A stretch of DNA of 64,000 bases from Mucor racemosus (Eukaryota > Mucoromycota > Mucoromycetes > Mucorales > Mucoraceae): assembly GCA_027405735.1 (NCBI GenBank), contig JAPEHQ010000003.1:558001-622000 (forward strand), in the 5' to 3' direction. Shown here one piece after another: positions 43,636 to 56,789 of the stretch. The notes beneath the pieces were generated by a model that made no database searches, was not told the DNA's origin, and saw only the letters and a program-made list of their open reading frames with translations. Numbering within the stretch: position 1 is the first letter of the stretch; each line of letters starts with the position of its first letter. The position numbers and the translations under genes were made by a program.

Positions 43636-45158
43636 ATGCAAAAATCAAAATCAGAGCCTAGCAATCGACTTGGAAATCCTTTAATACTTTTGAATGAATC
43701 AAAAAGAAGACAATCAACTGGCGTTATAAAAAGGGCTGCATCTAGTCTCAGTCAATCAACAAAATTAACTTCTCAATCATTAAGCAAAGTATGATATATA
43801 AATATAAATCATATTCAAATCGTACATTTTTATTAAATTGTGTACAATATTAGGATGTATGGAGATCGCCTGGATGCTATGAAATTCCAAATATTCTAGG
43901 TCATGCATATTTGAAGCCTGATCCACCTGTTGCCTTTGATCTTCGTCCTCTTAACCTCTCAAAGCAAATATCTAAAGTACATAATATACATTGAAGTTAC
44001 TCACACACTTTAAAAGAAACTAACAAAACTATAGAAACCATGGTATCCTCCTAATCCATATTACGAAGTACCCCCTTTGCCACCCTTGGCTCGGTCAGGA
44101 AATAAATTAGAAGCAAAGATTCGCAAGATGCTTCCAAAAATATCCGTTCGCTCTTCAGATCCTCGGACAAGATATGCACACTTTAAAGAAATAGGCACAG
44201 GGTAAATAACAAACAATACTACCACAAATAAATAATCATCTTATGTATCTTATTTTATAAAAAGTGTCAATGGTGCAGTAATACGTGCTAATTACCGTAA
44301 ACGCCAAGGTCAACAATGTGCTATCAAACGATGCAAATTAGACCCTGATTTAGAATATCGAGCTGCTATTTTACGAGAACTTCGTATCATGGCCACTGGA
44401 CATACTAATTTGATTAAATTGAGAGAAATCTCACTTTGGCGTGATGATATTTGGATCAGTATGGATTTAATGCGTTGTTCAGTATTTGCTGTTCTTTGTC
44501 AGCGTGGTATCCCGGAAGCTCATACAATTTTCATCACCAGGGAAACACTTAAAGGTTTAATTTATTTACATTCGAAGGGTTATCTTCATAGAGACATCAA
44601 ATGTGAAAATTTATTGCTTGGTTGGCATGGAGAGGTTAAACTTGCTGACTTTGGTTTATCTGCAAAGACTAGTTGTAAGCATCGTGATCGTCTTGGTACA
44701 AGCAAATGGTAAAGTACTTTTTCTTCCCTCCTTTTACCCCTTTCCTCCTTGCCCTTTTTCAACATGTATTCTAATATTTTCATTACTCCTTTTTTTTCCT
44801 TAATAGGATGGCGCCTGAAGTCATTCGAGAAGATTACTACACTGAGAAGATAGATATGTGGTCATTGGGTATAGCCGTCATTGAAATGATGGATCGAGTA
44901 CCTCCCCACTATCTGATCAAGGATGAAACAGAATTATTTAGTGTTATTACTTCTGAACCAAGTCCTACATTTACTTACAGTTACCCTAGTATGTATATGC
45001 GAGGTCTCGTAGCTTGGCTTTTAGATGAAGATGCAAACACAAGACCTATTGCTAAAGATGTCTTGTTGGAAATTGATACACATATTCAAAGACACTTACT
45101 TCCTTGTTCATCTCCAATTGAATTGGCTCATTTCCTGAATCAAGTTTTGAAGGCTTAA
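43636..45158 (+). CDS. STE20/PAK-like serine/threonine protein kinase
   Basis: Five exons (43636-43788, 43854-43976, 44035-44201, 44265-44708, 44807-45158) give 412 residues. The N-terminal 140 residues are Ser/Pro-rich without a recognised domain. The kinase domain begins with the glycine loop IGTGVNGAV, then AIKRC (ATP-binding Lys), HRDIKCENLLL (catalytic Asp), ADFGLSA and the activation segment RDRLGTSKWMAPEV, whose GT..WMAPEV form is that of STE20/PAK kinases. These kinases act below Rho/Cdc42 GTPases on MAP kinase and actin pathways. No CRIB or PH domain is visible, so small-GTPase control is unproven. Exact subfamily uncertain. Confidence 0.88.
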
Positions 45159-47498
45159 AGAAATTAATCCAAATAAGTTTAAATTATATATCATTTTACT
45201 ATATTATATTATTATCATCGTTTCATATACAACGTACTGTTTAAAATTCTTTTTTCTCTTTCCCTTTTTTTGTTTACCACATAATCATAATCCACAATCA
45301 AATATCAGTCAAATAAAAAAGAAAATCCTTATAGAATAATGATTATATTATGGTCATTTATATTTTTTTTCTCACATAGGCTATGTATTATTCATGTAGT
45401 CTTGCCACTTTTTTTTTTATGCATCATTAAGGTACATGATGCCAGCAAGGATTTCTTTGTTACAGTTCATGCAACATAACAAATGCCGTACATACAGGAT
45501 CTCCTTTCTGCCTGTTATAATATTTAAACTTTGTTCACATTTACACATGTAGTATATCCTACCCAATACACTTGCTCATTTTACTGTGGCAATACCTTTT
45601 TAATTAGCTGCTACTCTCACAATAGGTACCTTTTTATTCCAATTACGAGATATACTCAAACATACCCAATTCTTTTTTTTAAATTCGGAGCGCGGCGTTT
45701 TTCATATTATAATATTATATTAAAAAGATACCCATGGATACCTTGTATCCTAAAAAATGTACTAAAAACTTTATTTTCACTCAAGCCTCTGATGTCTGCT
45801 CAAAAATTATGCTTTAAACATACAAAAATGCCTCGAAATAAGCAAAAGCGTTAGAAAAAACGCTGCCAATCCCGGAGCTCAAAATTAATATTTTCGTTAA
45901 ATAGGTAACTTTTTAAAGTTGCCATACAGGGTGTATTTTAAAAAATTCTCCAAAATAAAAAATATGGAAGCATATATAATGTCTTAATACATAAATCTGT
46001 AAAGTTTAGCTTGATTTATTTTGTATTGATAACCTAAATAAATCCTTCGAACATCTGACTTTCAATTATTACAGCTTAAAAGATTAATTTTGTGTAAGGA
46101 TATCTCGCGAAAAAAGCAAGATACAGCAAAATTTTAATAACAAAAGTTGTGTATTTTGCAATGTTCTATAACATATTTGAGTATAAAAAAATAATTTTTT
46201 CATCATTTTTTGGGTGATTTTTTGGAATTTAAAGTATATTCAAAATATGCTAAATCTATAAACTATCTACTCAAATTATAATGTTAATTTTTGTCTATAT
46301 ATACTATTTTGATTTGCAAAAAAATATTGATTTTCGAGGAAGAAAATTGAAATTTAGTAAACTTCAGATTTCAGGTCGATTTCAGGACGATTTTGGACGG
46401 GTGTTACCTCGAGGACCAATCTCCGATTTTTCAAAAAAAAGTGATATAAATTTAATTTTCTCGACGAGAAATACAGCTACAATTGCGAATAAGCTCTCTA
46501 ATCATAGATATAAATGCCAATTTTTGATATATTATGTTTAATTGTAAATTTTTGTTTACATGTTGAAAGATAAAGCCTAAAGACCTTAATTTTTTCTTTC
46601 TAAATTTGTGGTTGACTTTGCCAATTAAATAAAATTTTAATCATAGAATTCAATGCAAAATTTAAAGTTCTATCTAAAGCTATTAATGCACAAAGTCAAT
46701 TTACTTAGCAATATTTTGTGCAATTCCGTATTGATTTTTTTGATTCATTTTTTGGTCAACTTTTTCTTTATGTATTCAAACTCCGTTAGCCTCAAATTTG
46801 CAAAAGCTTGAACCTTACGAATATAATAAATTGCTTCGGGCGATTTCATAAAATAGCGAATGATTGAATTTGGGAAGTACAAATTAATAGTATTGTTACA
46901 CTTGACTAATATAGTAATTGTTATACTCGCAAGATTCAAAATTTCGCTCAAATTTTGTCAAATGGATCAGTTTTTGATTAAAGAAAAAATATCATAATGA
47001 ATCCAGTAATCAACATTATTTTTTTAATACTTTGATATGCTAAATCTTGCTTCTGAGGATCAAAATTTCGAGCTTTAATGAATGATACATACATTATGAC
47101 ACAATACTTCATGGTTGAAAGCAATTACCAAGAGGCTAAACTTGTTTGGAAAAGTCTCCGCCACGACTGGGAGATCTTCGTAACAGGTATATCATGTTCA
47201 AAATTATTCAATGCAGGTTTTTCAATATAAAAGAAGAAGAATATTTAGAGTTTATTCAATCCGTATACTAGGTGATCTGATGACCCGCTGCAAAATGCAC
47301 GATACTTCCAGACGATTGCTTTTTTGACATATCTGCAGTTTATCCCGCGTGTTTTGGTAAAGCTTTCAAGGCCCTCTTTAAAAATATCCAAGATGAAACC
47401 CCAACAGCGAACCCAAAGTTTTCCCTTTTCCCTTTTTTTCTTTTTTCCAAACTACTTTTTCTTTTTTCTTTTTTTTTAAACACTTTTTATTCATTACA
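45159..47498. other. Gene-free region with a worn inverted-repeat arm
   Basis: No gene seen. Bases about 46,075-46,520 resemble the family arm, for example the block AATTTTAATAACAAAA...TTCTATAACATATTTGAGTATAAAA (cf. 53,390-53,455) and the ATTGATTTTCGAGG and TTTTCTCGACGA blocks, with heavy divergence. The last 300 bases are the upstream region of the BAR-SH3 gene, with pyrimidine runs at 47,425-47,480. Confidence 0.5.
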
Positions 47499-49761
47499 AT
47501 GAGTTGGTAAGTTTGCAATCTTGACAAAGCCTTGGTGAAAATGACAGTTTGATAATGCAAAAATTGAATTAGGAGAGGTGTCAAAAAGTCAATTTCTCGA
47601 CTTCCGCATCAATTTAAAACCAGAAATGGTGGTGAAGGTTACTATTCAATTCATATCTAATTGAATAGAAAAAAAGCTGATAAAAAAAGAAACTCCCTTC
47701 CCTTCTATTAGATATTACCCGTGATTTAGAATACCTTGAACTCGAAAAGAGATATAAAGAAATTGTAGCATCTGCAGATGAGCTTCGTTTGGAAACAATG
47801 GCATTTCGTGATAATTTAGCTAGTAAGGTTATCAGTGTATAGTATTAAAGGAAGTATCTAAATTTATGTTTATAGACATGTTAAACCACCAATTCCATTG
47901 TGCAAATCATTTAGCCGAAGTATGTGGATTAGTAATGGAAGAAGATGACCCACTAGATGAACGTGCGGTCAGATATCCTAAAAGAGAGGTTGAGGACATT
48001 CCTCCCGAGATGAAGCAAGCTTTGGAGGATTATGCTACTGCGATGGCTTATTGTAGAGAAGAATCTTTTTCTATTTTGGACGACTTGGATGCCTTTGTAG
48101 TTAGACCAGCTGATCGATTTCAAATGATTACCCGAACAATTGACAAAACTATTACCAAACGTGAGCATAAATTAATTGATTTTGATCGACATCGTGTAGC
48201 CTATATGAAATATTCGGCCATTTCAGAGCCTAGCCCTAGTGAAGAGAAAAACATGTTTAAATTGCAGACCCAATTTGATAATGCAGCAGCAGATTATGAT
48301 TATTTCAACAATATATTAAAGGATGATTTGATTCGATTTCTGGACTTATCGCAAGATTTTATTGAACCAGTGTTTCGACAATTTTACAATATTCAAACTA
48401 GAGTTATGGGTGGATTTTATGGTAGATTACATGAAGTGATTCAGCATAATGCTGCTGTTTTCCCTACCTTGAATATGCCAATTGAGGAGGGTTTCAAGAC
48501 AAGATTGGAAGAGTTTAATGCTAGAGAAGAGCTTGATAAATCTGAATTATTCAAAAGTGGTATAAAGCCATGGCAACGAGGTAATGCTCACTCAAAATAT
48601 GCCAAATCACCTCAACAACAAAATCAACAATATTCCGAAGAAGAAGAAGATTATTATCAGTCCACTCAACAGGGATATTCTATGAATAGAACTTTGTCTA
48701 ATCATAGCAGTAATTCATCTCTTGGCGGTGATAAACGTTCCTCTGTTAGCTATTCTTACATTGATCACAATACCAATGATAGATTACCTGCATATAATGA
48801 AAGAAGGCCATTCATAAGTGAAAGAAAATCATCAATTTCTGGTAGAAAATCGCCTTTTGTTCCAGAAAGACCAACTTATTCTGACAGAAAGCCATCAATT
48901 CCCGATAGAAAATCTTCTTATTCATCTGATAAAAAGTCATCTCTCTCAGAAAGACCACCGTATTTCGAAAGAAGACCTTCAATATCAGAAAGATCATCTT
49001 ATTCTGACAAAAGACCTTCAATTTCTGAAAGGCCGCCTATTTCAGAAAGACCATCCATGAACAATATTAGACAACCACCTTTATTGTCACCTCGTCCAAC
49101 ATTTGCTACAAGAAATAGATCATTATCCACGTCAAATACACCACCACCAATTCGAAGTCCGTCTACAAGCGTGCAATCTATATATAATAAACAAGATAGT
49201 AATAATAATAGAACTACTGGTAATGGTGGAGTTGTTAGAGGATTACAATTAAATCTGGCAGATGAATTAAATAGAACATTTTCAAATGCACCTTCATCTA
49301 CAGCATCATCGCATCACTCAGCACTGACGCCACCAGCATCTACATCTACATCTACATCAACTACACCGCCCGCCACAAATGAAGGAAATCGTCGTCGTAA
49401 TACAGTTTCTACAACTACCTCCCCCTTTTTAGACGATGAACAAAAAGTAACTGTTAAAAAGAAGCGTGCACCTCCCCCTCCTCCACCAAGTAAAAAGACA
49501 GCTGCTTATTCTAATAGAAAGGAACTTGTTGAAGCACTTTATGAATTAAATGCTCCACAAGATGGTGATCTCTCATTTCGTGTTGGTGATTTGATTGAGG
49601 TAATTGAAAAATCAGATAAAACCCATGATTGGTGGAAAGGGCGTTTAGGTGAAAGAACTGGCATGTTTCCTGGTAAGTTTTTTTAATCAGATAAATGTAG
49701 TACGATATGTTTTAATTTTATAAATGATTTATCGACAGCTAACTATGTGAGACAAGTTTAA
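47499..49761 (+). CDS. BAR and SH3 domain protein (amphiphysin/Rvs167 type)
   Basis: Five exons: 47499-47506, 47573-47637, 47712-47822, 47876-49672, 49739-49761; 667 residues. The first exon is only 8 bases (ATGAGTTG) but restores the family start MSWRGVKKSISRLPHQF. The BAR domain covers about 1-245 and bends membranes as a dimer during endocytosis and with actin patches. Residues about 305-405 are a run of degenerate repeats of the type R-K-P-S-I-S-E-R, likely disordered and phosphorylated. A Pro-rich segment (PPPPPP) precedes a C-terminal SH3 domain (ALYELNAPQDGDLSFRVGD...DWWKGR...GMFPANYV), whose last residues come from exon 5. The ATG at 47,866 is inside intron 3 and is not the start. Confidence 0.93.
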
Positions 49762-50146
49762 GGTTTCATTTCTATTGATCCTTTATTCAGAAATGTAATA
49801 TCAATAAAAACAAATATTAACGTGTTAACCGGGATTTTCATTGTGTTTTCGGCATTCTTCGCCCGTTTACTCATTTTAGTATATTTTATAAGCTCAGAAT
49901 GGGTCCCTTGTCAACCTTGAAAAAAAAAAAAAGCTTTATTAGGTCTACTTTCAAGCATCATTTTAATTGAAAAAAATCCGCTCCACCGTGTCACTTGCCT
50001 CTTATATCAAAACCCATCATTGGATTGGTGCTCGTATAAGTATCAGGAATATTAAAAAAAAAATGTATATATAAAATAGATCATATATAATATGATTTAG
50101 AATTAATCTTTTTTTATTTCTATTTCTTTTTCTCTAAAATAAAATT
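49762..50146. other. Intergenic region, BAR-SH3 to methyltransferase
   Basis: 385 bases with no gene. AATAAA-like sequence soon after the BAR-SH3 stop (49,802) may be its polyadenylation signal; pyrimidine-rich DNA at 50,106-50,135 precedes the next start. Confidence 0.5.
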
Positions 50147-51372
50147 ATGGGAAATCAAGCGAGCAAAGTAATCGCTGCCAATAAAAAAAAGAAAAGCGAT
50201 ATAGCATCACAAAAATCCTCGCACTCGCAAGGAAATTACGATTGGTTAGACCAAGACCCTCATGCTTCAAAGGAAAATGCATCATTAAATGCTGCAGTGT
50301 CTGCTGCTGTTGCAATTCAACAGCAAAAACAGCAACAAAGATCATCCACAACAAGCATATCTGCACCCAACATCACTTATAATAGACGCAAATCCATTTC
50401 AGAATTCTTTGCTAGAAGAAAGCAAAGTTTAGTTAGTTTACATCCAACTATTGTAGAAGAAGATATGAAAGAATACGATCGATTGCAAAGACAGCATTAT
50501 CTTTTAAAGAGCACCCGAAAGGGAAACACTTGGGCTCCTATCGAATCACCAAATGTCATTGTGGAGGCGGGTACTGCAAATGGCATTTGGGCATTAGAAA
50601 TGGCAACTCAATACCCAAATTCTCAGGTACTTGGTTTAGATTTAAAACCTCCTGCTTTTCAGCATGGAAATCCAGCTAATTTACGCTATAATCAAACTAA
50701 TATAAATGAACCATGGCCAATGAACGATAATTCAGTTGATTTGTAGGTTTTACATTTTGAAACCCATATCTTGTAGACCAGTGTAACTCATATATTATTT
50801 TTAGTGTATTTCAACGCAATATGTACTTGCATATACAAAAAGATCAATGGCCTAAGGTTTTGGAAGAAATGTTTCGTGTATTGAAACCTGGTGGATATAT
50901 TGAATTGATTGAGTCTGATATGTGGCACCATAATCCAGGTCCCGTTCAAATCGCATTTCAAACATTTTATAAGGATCAATGTAAACTGTTGGACCTTGAC
51001 TTGGAAATAGCGGACTCTTTAGATGCTACTATTGTAGAAAAAGGATTTGAACTAGTAGAAAAACGAACATTGGATATTCCTATCGGCGAATGGGCAACTG
51101 AACCTGGTGAGTAAATTTGTTTAGGGATACACGTCCAATACATACTAACTTGTTTATTAGAATTGAAACAGTTTGGTTTTATAAACAAGGAAATTCAAAA
51201 GGCATTACTCAAAAACAAGAAAGCAACCTATGTTCCCAAGTGGGGGATCTCACCTGCTGATTATGATTTAGCTGTTTCCGAAGTCCTTGATGAATATGAG
51301 CAATTCAAGAGTTTTTCTCGTTTTAATTGTTGGATTGCTAGAAAACCATCTACCTCTTCTGAATCTAATTGA
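50147..51372 (+). CDS. SAM-dependent methyltransferase, possibly N-myristoylated
   Basis: Three exons (50147-50742, 50805-51106, 51161-51372) give 369 residues. The class I methyltransferase core starts near residue 135 with motif I VEAGTANGIWALEMA (E-x-G-x-x-x-G-x-W), the acidic VLGLDL strand and the FRVLKPGGYIELIE post motif, as in LaeA-like and other fungal small-molecule or protein methyltransferases. The substrate cannot be named. The N terminus MGNQASK fits the myristoylation rule (Gly2, Ser6) and is followed by a basic cluster NKKKKSD, suggesting membrane anchoring by lipid plus charge; a Gln/Ala-rich linker separates this from the enzyme domain. The gene converges on CSN7 with 204 bases between stop codons. 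Confidence 0.88.
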
Positions 51373-51576
51373 GATCAGATAATGTATATAACATGTATAT
51401 TTATTTATTTCCTTCTTATTTATCATAGATCTATGTACTTTAATATTTTAATTCTTAATTTTTATTTATATTATAATAAAACCATATTCTCAAGGTCTTC
51501 CAACCATGAATCGCTTTGAACCTCTACTAAGAAATGGCAGAATTTAATAACTAAATTCCCAATTACAATCACTAAG

Positions 51577-52551
51577 TCAATACCTCTTTTTAACACGTTC
51601 ATTATTGTAATCAGGTGAAGCATATTCTCCAGAATATCCCTTCTTTTTAACCATTGAATCATCAACAGATGAAATATCCATCTTTTTTAGGTTGCTATTT
51701 GCACGAATATCACGTCTTAATTGTTCGATTTGATTTACATAGTCTTCATTAGCTTGTTCATTTATTTGTACTGTTTCTTGTAAATTGGCAATTTTAGCAT
51801 CCATGGCACCTAATAAACGAGTTGTGCTGGTTGACCAAGCAGCAAGTGCATTCATTGTTTCAGTCAATTGTTGAGGTCGTAAATCACGGCCCATGCTGTA
51901 CATTACTTGCAATTGTCGTTGGCGTTGATCAAGTTTACCTGTCAAAATGCCTTGATAAAATGCATCAATGATTAAATCTTCGAGTTCTCTCACTGTGGGT
52001 ATATCGAGATAGGATTGTAATAAATCATATGAAAGTGTCTATAAAATAAAGTATGAATAAATTGGATACAATGAATACTAGTGATACTTTACTTGTTGTG
52101 TCTCGGAAAGTGTTGCAATAGAAAGAAGCTTTAATTTCTTGATTTGATTTTCGTTCAAAGCAGGTAATCGTGTGTTATTTTCTACAGTGATAAATCAAGT
52201 TTTAGTTGAATTGACGTGTTTATCATCTCTCCAAAAAAATATTACCTTTATAATCCTTAAAAGTGCCATAAAGAAATATTTCCAGTAATTTGTAATAGGG
52301 TGCTACTTCTGGTATAGAAGATGCCTAGTTAAATATTATTTTAAAATGTGTATCGATCAATTTGATATTAAAAAAGCCTTTACCTGTACCAAGTTGGGAG
52401 ACTCGTACAGCTCGGTAAAGACGTAAACACCAGGAGCGTTCAAAGCGTCCATGATTAATTTGGAATTAGCCATTCCTTTTACTGACTTTGACAACAAGAG
52501 AAATGGTTGGAGCTTTTGGCTGGTTGACAAGCTTAAATTAGTTTCGTTCAT
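51577..52551 (-). CDS. CSN7: COP9 signalosome subunit 7
   Basis: Four exons (52384-52551, 52246-52324, 52093-52181, 51577-52038) give 265 residues, the usual CSN7 size. The start QPFLLLSKSVKGMANSKLI and ALNAPGVYVFTELYESPN matches CSN7, and a PCI (winged-helix) domain follows over about 50-165, ending around VRELEDLIIDAFYQGIL. The C-terminal helix and charged tail follow. CSN7 is a scaffold subunit of the CSN, the complex that removes NEDD8 from cullin-RING ubiquitin ligases. Confidence 0.92.
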
Positions 52552-53129
52552 TATCTGTTGTTGATGTGTTGTTGTGATTGACGTTAAACAAGTAATGTAA
52601 AAAGAAAAATGTAATGCTTTTGGTTGATATGCTATGTCTGAATTTGGGGTGATTGTAGTAATACTTGAAATTAAGCTTGGTACACTCTTCAGTCGTTCAA
52701 ACGGATAATAGTATTATAGAGGGTTTTGTGGATAATTAAATATAAAACCTGTTTGTAAACTTAGTATACAATTTGTTCCTTTTAGAAACATCTTCAAACA
52801 ATAATAATAATGGTTCTTTTATGTTTATTTTTATCGTGGAAGCTAAATAATTGTACTCCATAATGTTTAATTGCTTTTCTTTCTAATTAATTCGAGATGT
52901 TCTCTAGCGGAGCTTGTACTAGCAAATTTGGCTGGCAAAACCTGGCTCCACAACAATGTTATAATTAATCAACAAAGAAGTATATTCATCTCTAAATGAA
53001 CATAGTGCTTAGTTTTAATTGACGAACTATATTGACTTGCTGTGATATTCTTCGTAAAAAAAAGTAGCAATCCATAAGTTAAAGTAGATTTTGATATTAT
53101 TTTTGTTGAGCAAATTTTCAAAGAATTCA
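52552..53129. other. Intergenic region upstream of CSN7
   Basis: No gene recognised; AT-rich. The right edge grades into the inverted-repeat arm. Confidence 0.45.
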
Positions 53130-54420
53130 ATTTTTTCCTTAAAGACTGGGTTTCACTTTTCATCCCTGTTCTACTTTTTTTTTTACTAAATAGCATCAAG
53201 AAAAAATTATATGCCAATGTACCTGAGATGTTCAAATTTAATCGAAAAACAAGTATCCGGAAATATCCTATTTTTTGCAGTTGATATAACTTTTTTAATG
53301 CTAATGTTTCAGATTTTTACACGTATTTCGCTGCGAAAAATCAAAATTTTGAACCTTCATATCTCTGTAGAAAAATAAGTTATGCTAACATTTTTTAATA
53401 ACAAAACTTACTTGTTTTAAAGTACTCTATAACATGTTTAAGTATAAAATAATTTTGAGCACTTTTATTTTTTTTCATTTTTTTTTTACCTTTTTGTAGT
53501 AGATTTCAAAATATTGGTTAAATTGAGCAGCGCTTTGTTTACATTCATTTCATCAAGCTCATTGAACTCTCTCAGACCCAGTTTAGTTTTTTTCAAAATA
53601 TTGATTTTTCATGGAAATATTCTCAAAAATGTGTACAAAGAGATACCTTCGTTTCTAGCCTCAATTTTCCCCTTGTATACCCTCATTCCAAATTCTGAAT
53701 TTGAAAAAAATTGGACAAAAATCTCGTTTTCTCTACGAAAAATGCAGCTAGAAAGCTTATCAATAGCTCCGTCGATAGATAATTCTTTTGTGCATTATTT
53801 TCATTATTTATATTTAAAATATACTTATAAAAAGTGTTCTGTATCTTCAAAAAACCTCTAAATTTTCAATTGTATTTTATACAGAATTTAATGTGAAATA
53901 TTTGTTTTAATTTTGTTTAGATAAATGCAGAGCCCAAAACTGTACAAACATTATTTAAAGCGCTAGGTCGACTTACTTTGTAGTTCATGAGCCATTAAAC
54001 GATTCTGTTTTTTTGAATCATTTATGGATCATTTCGATCAATCGGTTTTGGGACTCAGTTTTGATAGGTTCCAAGATGTAATGTGGATTATTATTTTGAT
54101 TATTTCAACAAAAAATTAATATTTTTCGCTGAAATAAAAAATGCAGAGGCGTTTTGAATTGAATCTACCTTTTGAATACAAAAAATTAATACTTTAGTTT
54201 AAGTGCTCAATTTTTTAAACAATTTTTGGTCAATATTGGTCAATTAATAATGATCAGTTATGGTCAATGTTTGGCCAGGGCACTTATATTTTGGTATTAA
54301 CTCTTCTATTTTTGGACATATATTAATGGCTCATAGAGAGAAGGTAAATCATCGTTGAAGATTTTACGTAATTCGACTAAATATTAGGCGAAGACATTCA
54401 AAACCATTAAAGCCCATCTA
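53130..54420 (+). repeat. Single full arm of the inverted-repeat family
   Basis: Runs parallel to the reverse complement of 10,020-11,300, so it equals the orientation of the left arm at 1-609. Similarity is high but with many substitutions. No matching arm in opposite orientation lies nearby, so it is either half of an element or a solo arm. The minus strand keeps the frame pieces SEFGMRVYKGKIEARNEG, LYTFLRI and LREFNELDEMNVNK, with one stop between them. Confidence 0.85.
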
Positions 54421-56251
54421 AAACTATGAAAAACTGAAAATAAAAACACGTAGAATATTATGTATAATATACTATTTTATTTTTCAAGAATATGGTCAAG
54501 ATTAAATATTTTGCTATTTACACTAATTGTCTAATATAAAGAAATGGGGGGGGGGGGAATAAATATACGAGTAGTTATGGGTCATTGCTGTCGACCAATG
54601 AATATCTGGAAAGGTTGTTAATTAAATATGTTGAGTTGTTATTTACATTGGTAAATAGAACAGTTATTGGTTCTTCATGAATATAAAAAACAATGGGTTT
54701 GTTTAATAAACATAATAAAAAATTTATGGGCTTCCACAGATGGGCAGAATGAAAAATTTTGGGCAGATTAGGCAGTCCAGATGAGCAGCGCAATGAGATC
54801 AAGGTTTTTTAGTCAATTTACTAAAGTATATCAATTATTGTATAATTAATGACGAAGATAATTTGAATGGTTTAAAGAAGATGATGTGAATTACTCTGAT
54901 TCAACAGAATTGCCTTATTATCGACGAGATATATCAATTTGAAATTTGGGGTTTGAAAGAGTTTTTCCCATGTTCTTCTTTCGGAGACCAAATGGGAACA
55001 ATAACGATAGCAACCTGTTTGGCAACACTAAAAGTATTTATTCCTTTATAAATTTCTGTTTGTAATACACGAAATCGACTGATAATTTAGGATTGTTTTC
55101 TTTTTTCTTCCCCACTCTTCCCTGAGCTCTTTTATTTATACTTAAAACTACAATAAAAAAAAACAATATTTTTTATAAACTGAAATCAAATAGCAGGTAC
55201 TAGCACATGTTTTTCCTATTATTGTTTATTTTGAAAGGAATTATAAGCTATTAATGTCAGGGCGCGTTATTATAATACTTTTCTCGAACAAAAAAAGCAT
55301 CCAAGGCTTAGTCATTTTGTTCCATCATCTACGTTATAATCAATGCTTTTTTGGTCTAAAGTCGATATTTACCTGTAGAAAAACTGGTGATTATAAAATT
55401 ACGTATAGCATTGACTTGATTTGAATGAATGAATGAATAAACTCATGTTAATCTATTTAGTTTCTAAAAATATTTGCTTCTTCTGTTTAATGACTAACAG
55501 CCAAGAAGAAGAAAACAAGATGTTGTCTTGTATACTACTACCAATTATCAAAGGTACACCATACTCATTACTTGTTAATTGATTTTACTAATAAATCAAT
55601 TTTTATAGGTCAAAAGTAAAGGCATATTCAGTTCAAAACGCTTGAAATAATTAAATTATACTAATTTACATGGTTTATCATCTCTTGCTCATTTATTTGC
55701 TATACTATTTGATTTTAATACTATTTTGTTTATACTGCTAATCGAGCTTCGTTTGTCCATGAGAGTTAGCTCGAAATCTTTGATTAGCGTATCTATAATA
55801 ATGGTCCATTATTAGCTCATGGTATGCAAAACTATTAAAAGGGGTCGTCTAATCTCAAATTTATCTGATTCAACTGCTGATGCAAAACTAGCATCAAATT
55901 AGTTGTGTTGACTCGCAATAAAGTAAGGCGTTCAATGTATTTCAGTTAAATTGAACAGATAAAGATATGGTTCATGCAGAAATGATCTATGAACACAAAA
56001 AACGATCCAAATTGTGATGCTTCGTTGACCTGTACGAGATTTTTTTGTGGCAATATCTGGTGGCTCACGTGTAATTTAGGCATTTAATTGTCAAATGTAT
56101 CGAATCAAGATAAAGTTGGTTGATTGATATAAAGGATAATAAGCGCAATGTCATTCATTGAATGGGTAAATGTAAACGTATAAGCAAAGCTTACTTTTGA
56201 ATGAAAGCACTACTTATTCTGATTAACATCAATAGGTTCAGAAAGCATAGT
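54421..56251. other. Gene-free AT-rich region
   Basis: No supported gene. A run of nine or more G lies at 54,546-54,558. Short exon-like pieces around 55,490-55,620 do not extend. Bases about 56,215-56,251 resemble 61,856-61,893 (ending GCATAGT), marking the left part of the dispersed repeat, copy B. Confidence 0.45.
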
Positions 56252-56789
56252 TGTTGTATTCCACCTACTGGTATCATACATTATCATCACCTTCTACAGT
56301 ATCAATATCAATACATCTTACAATCTATTGACTACGACATGTATTGAAGTGCAAGTCTTGATATCGGATATAAGAAACTCCTAGCGTATCAAGTTTAATC
56401 CAGTAATTACCAAGAACGCTTGGACCTCAATTATGACACCACATTATTTCATCCCAGCAGTTAACCAATCAAGTAGTTATCAAATCAACATCCAAGCATA
56501 TTTAGCGCAGCATTGAAACAAGACAACTCACAAGCTCTGCAAGAACGGTTAAATTATTATTGATCCATTTCAATCCATAGATTACAATCAAACAGATCCA
56601 ATAATTCAATAGTGCCTTAAATTACATCTCAGGATCTCAATGTCAAATCAATATAAAAGGCCATACTTTTACATCTAAATAAACGATATCTTGTTTTTAT
56701 TATACAGTTGAAGAGCTGATTAATTACTCATTCTTTTGTAATTGTATTCTTTTTTAAGTAATATTTATCAATCCTGAAAATATACGACA
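56252..56789 (+). repeat. Solo LTR of the chromodomain retrotransposon family
   Basis: 538 bases from TGTTGTATTCC to TATACGACA. Compared with the intact LTR it has two short duplications near its start (extra ATC and extra TCAATA) and scattered substitutions. The flanks do not show a 5-base duplication: ATAGT on the left, ATTTT on the right. Confidence 0.95.

Noticed and set aside
54546..54558. G run taken as a possible second polypurine tract
   Set aside because: No LTR start follows it and no retrotransposon coding DNA precedes it.
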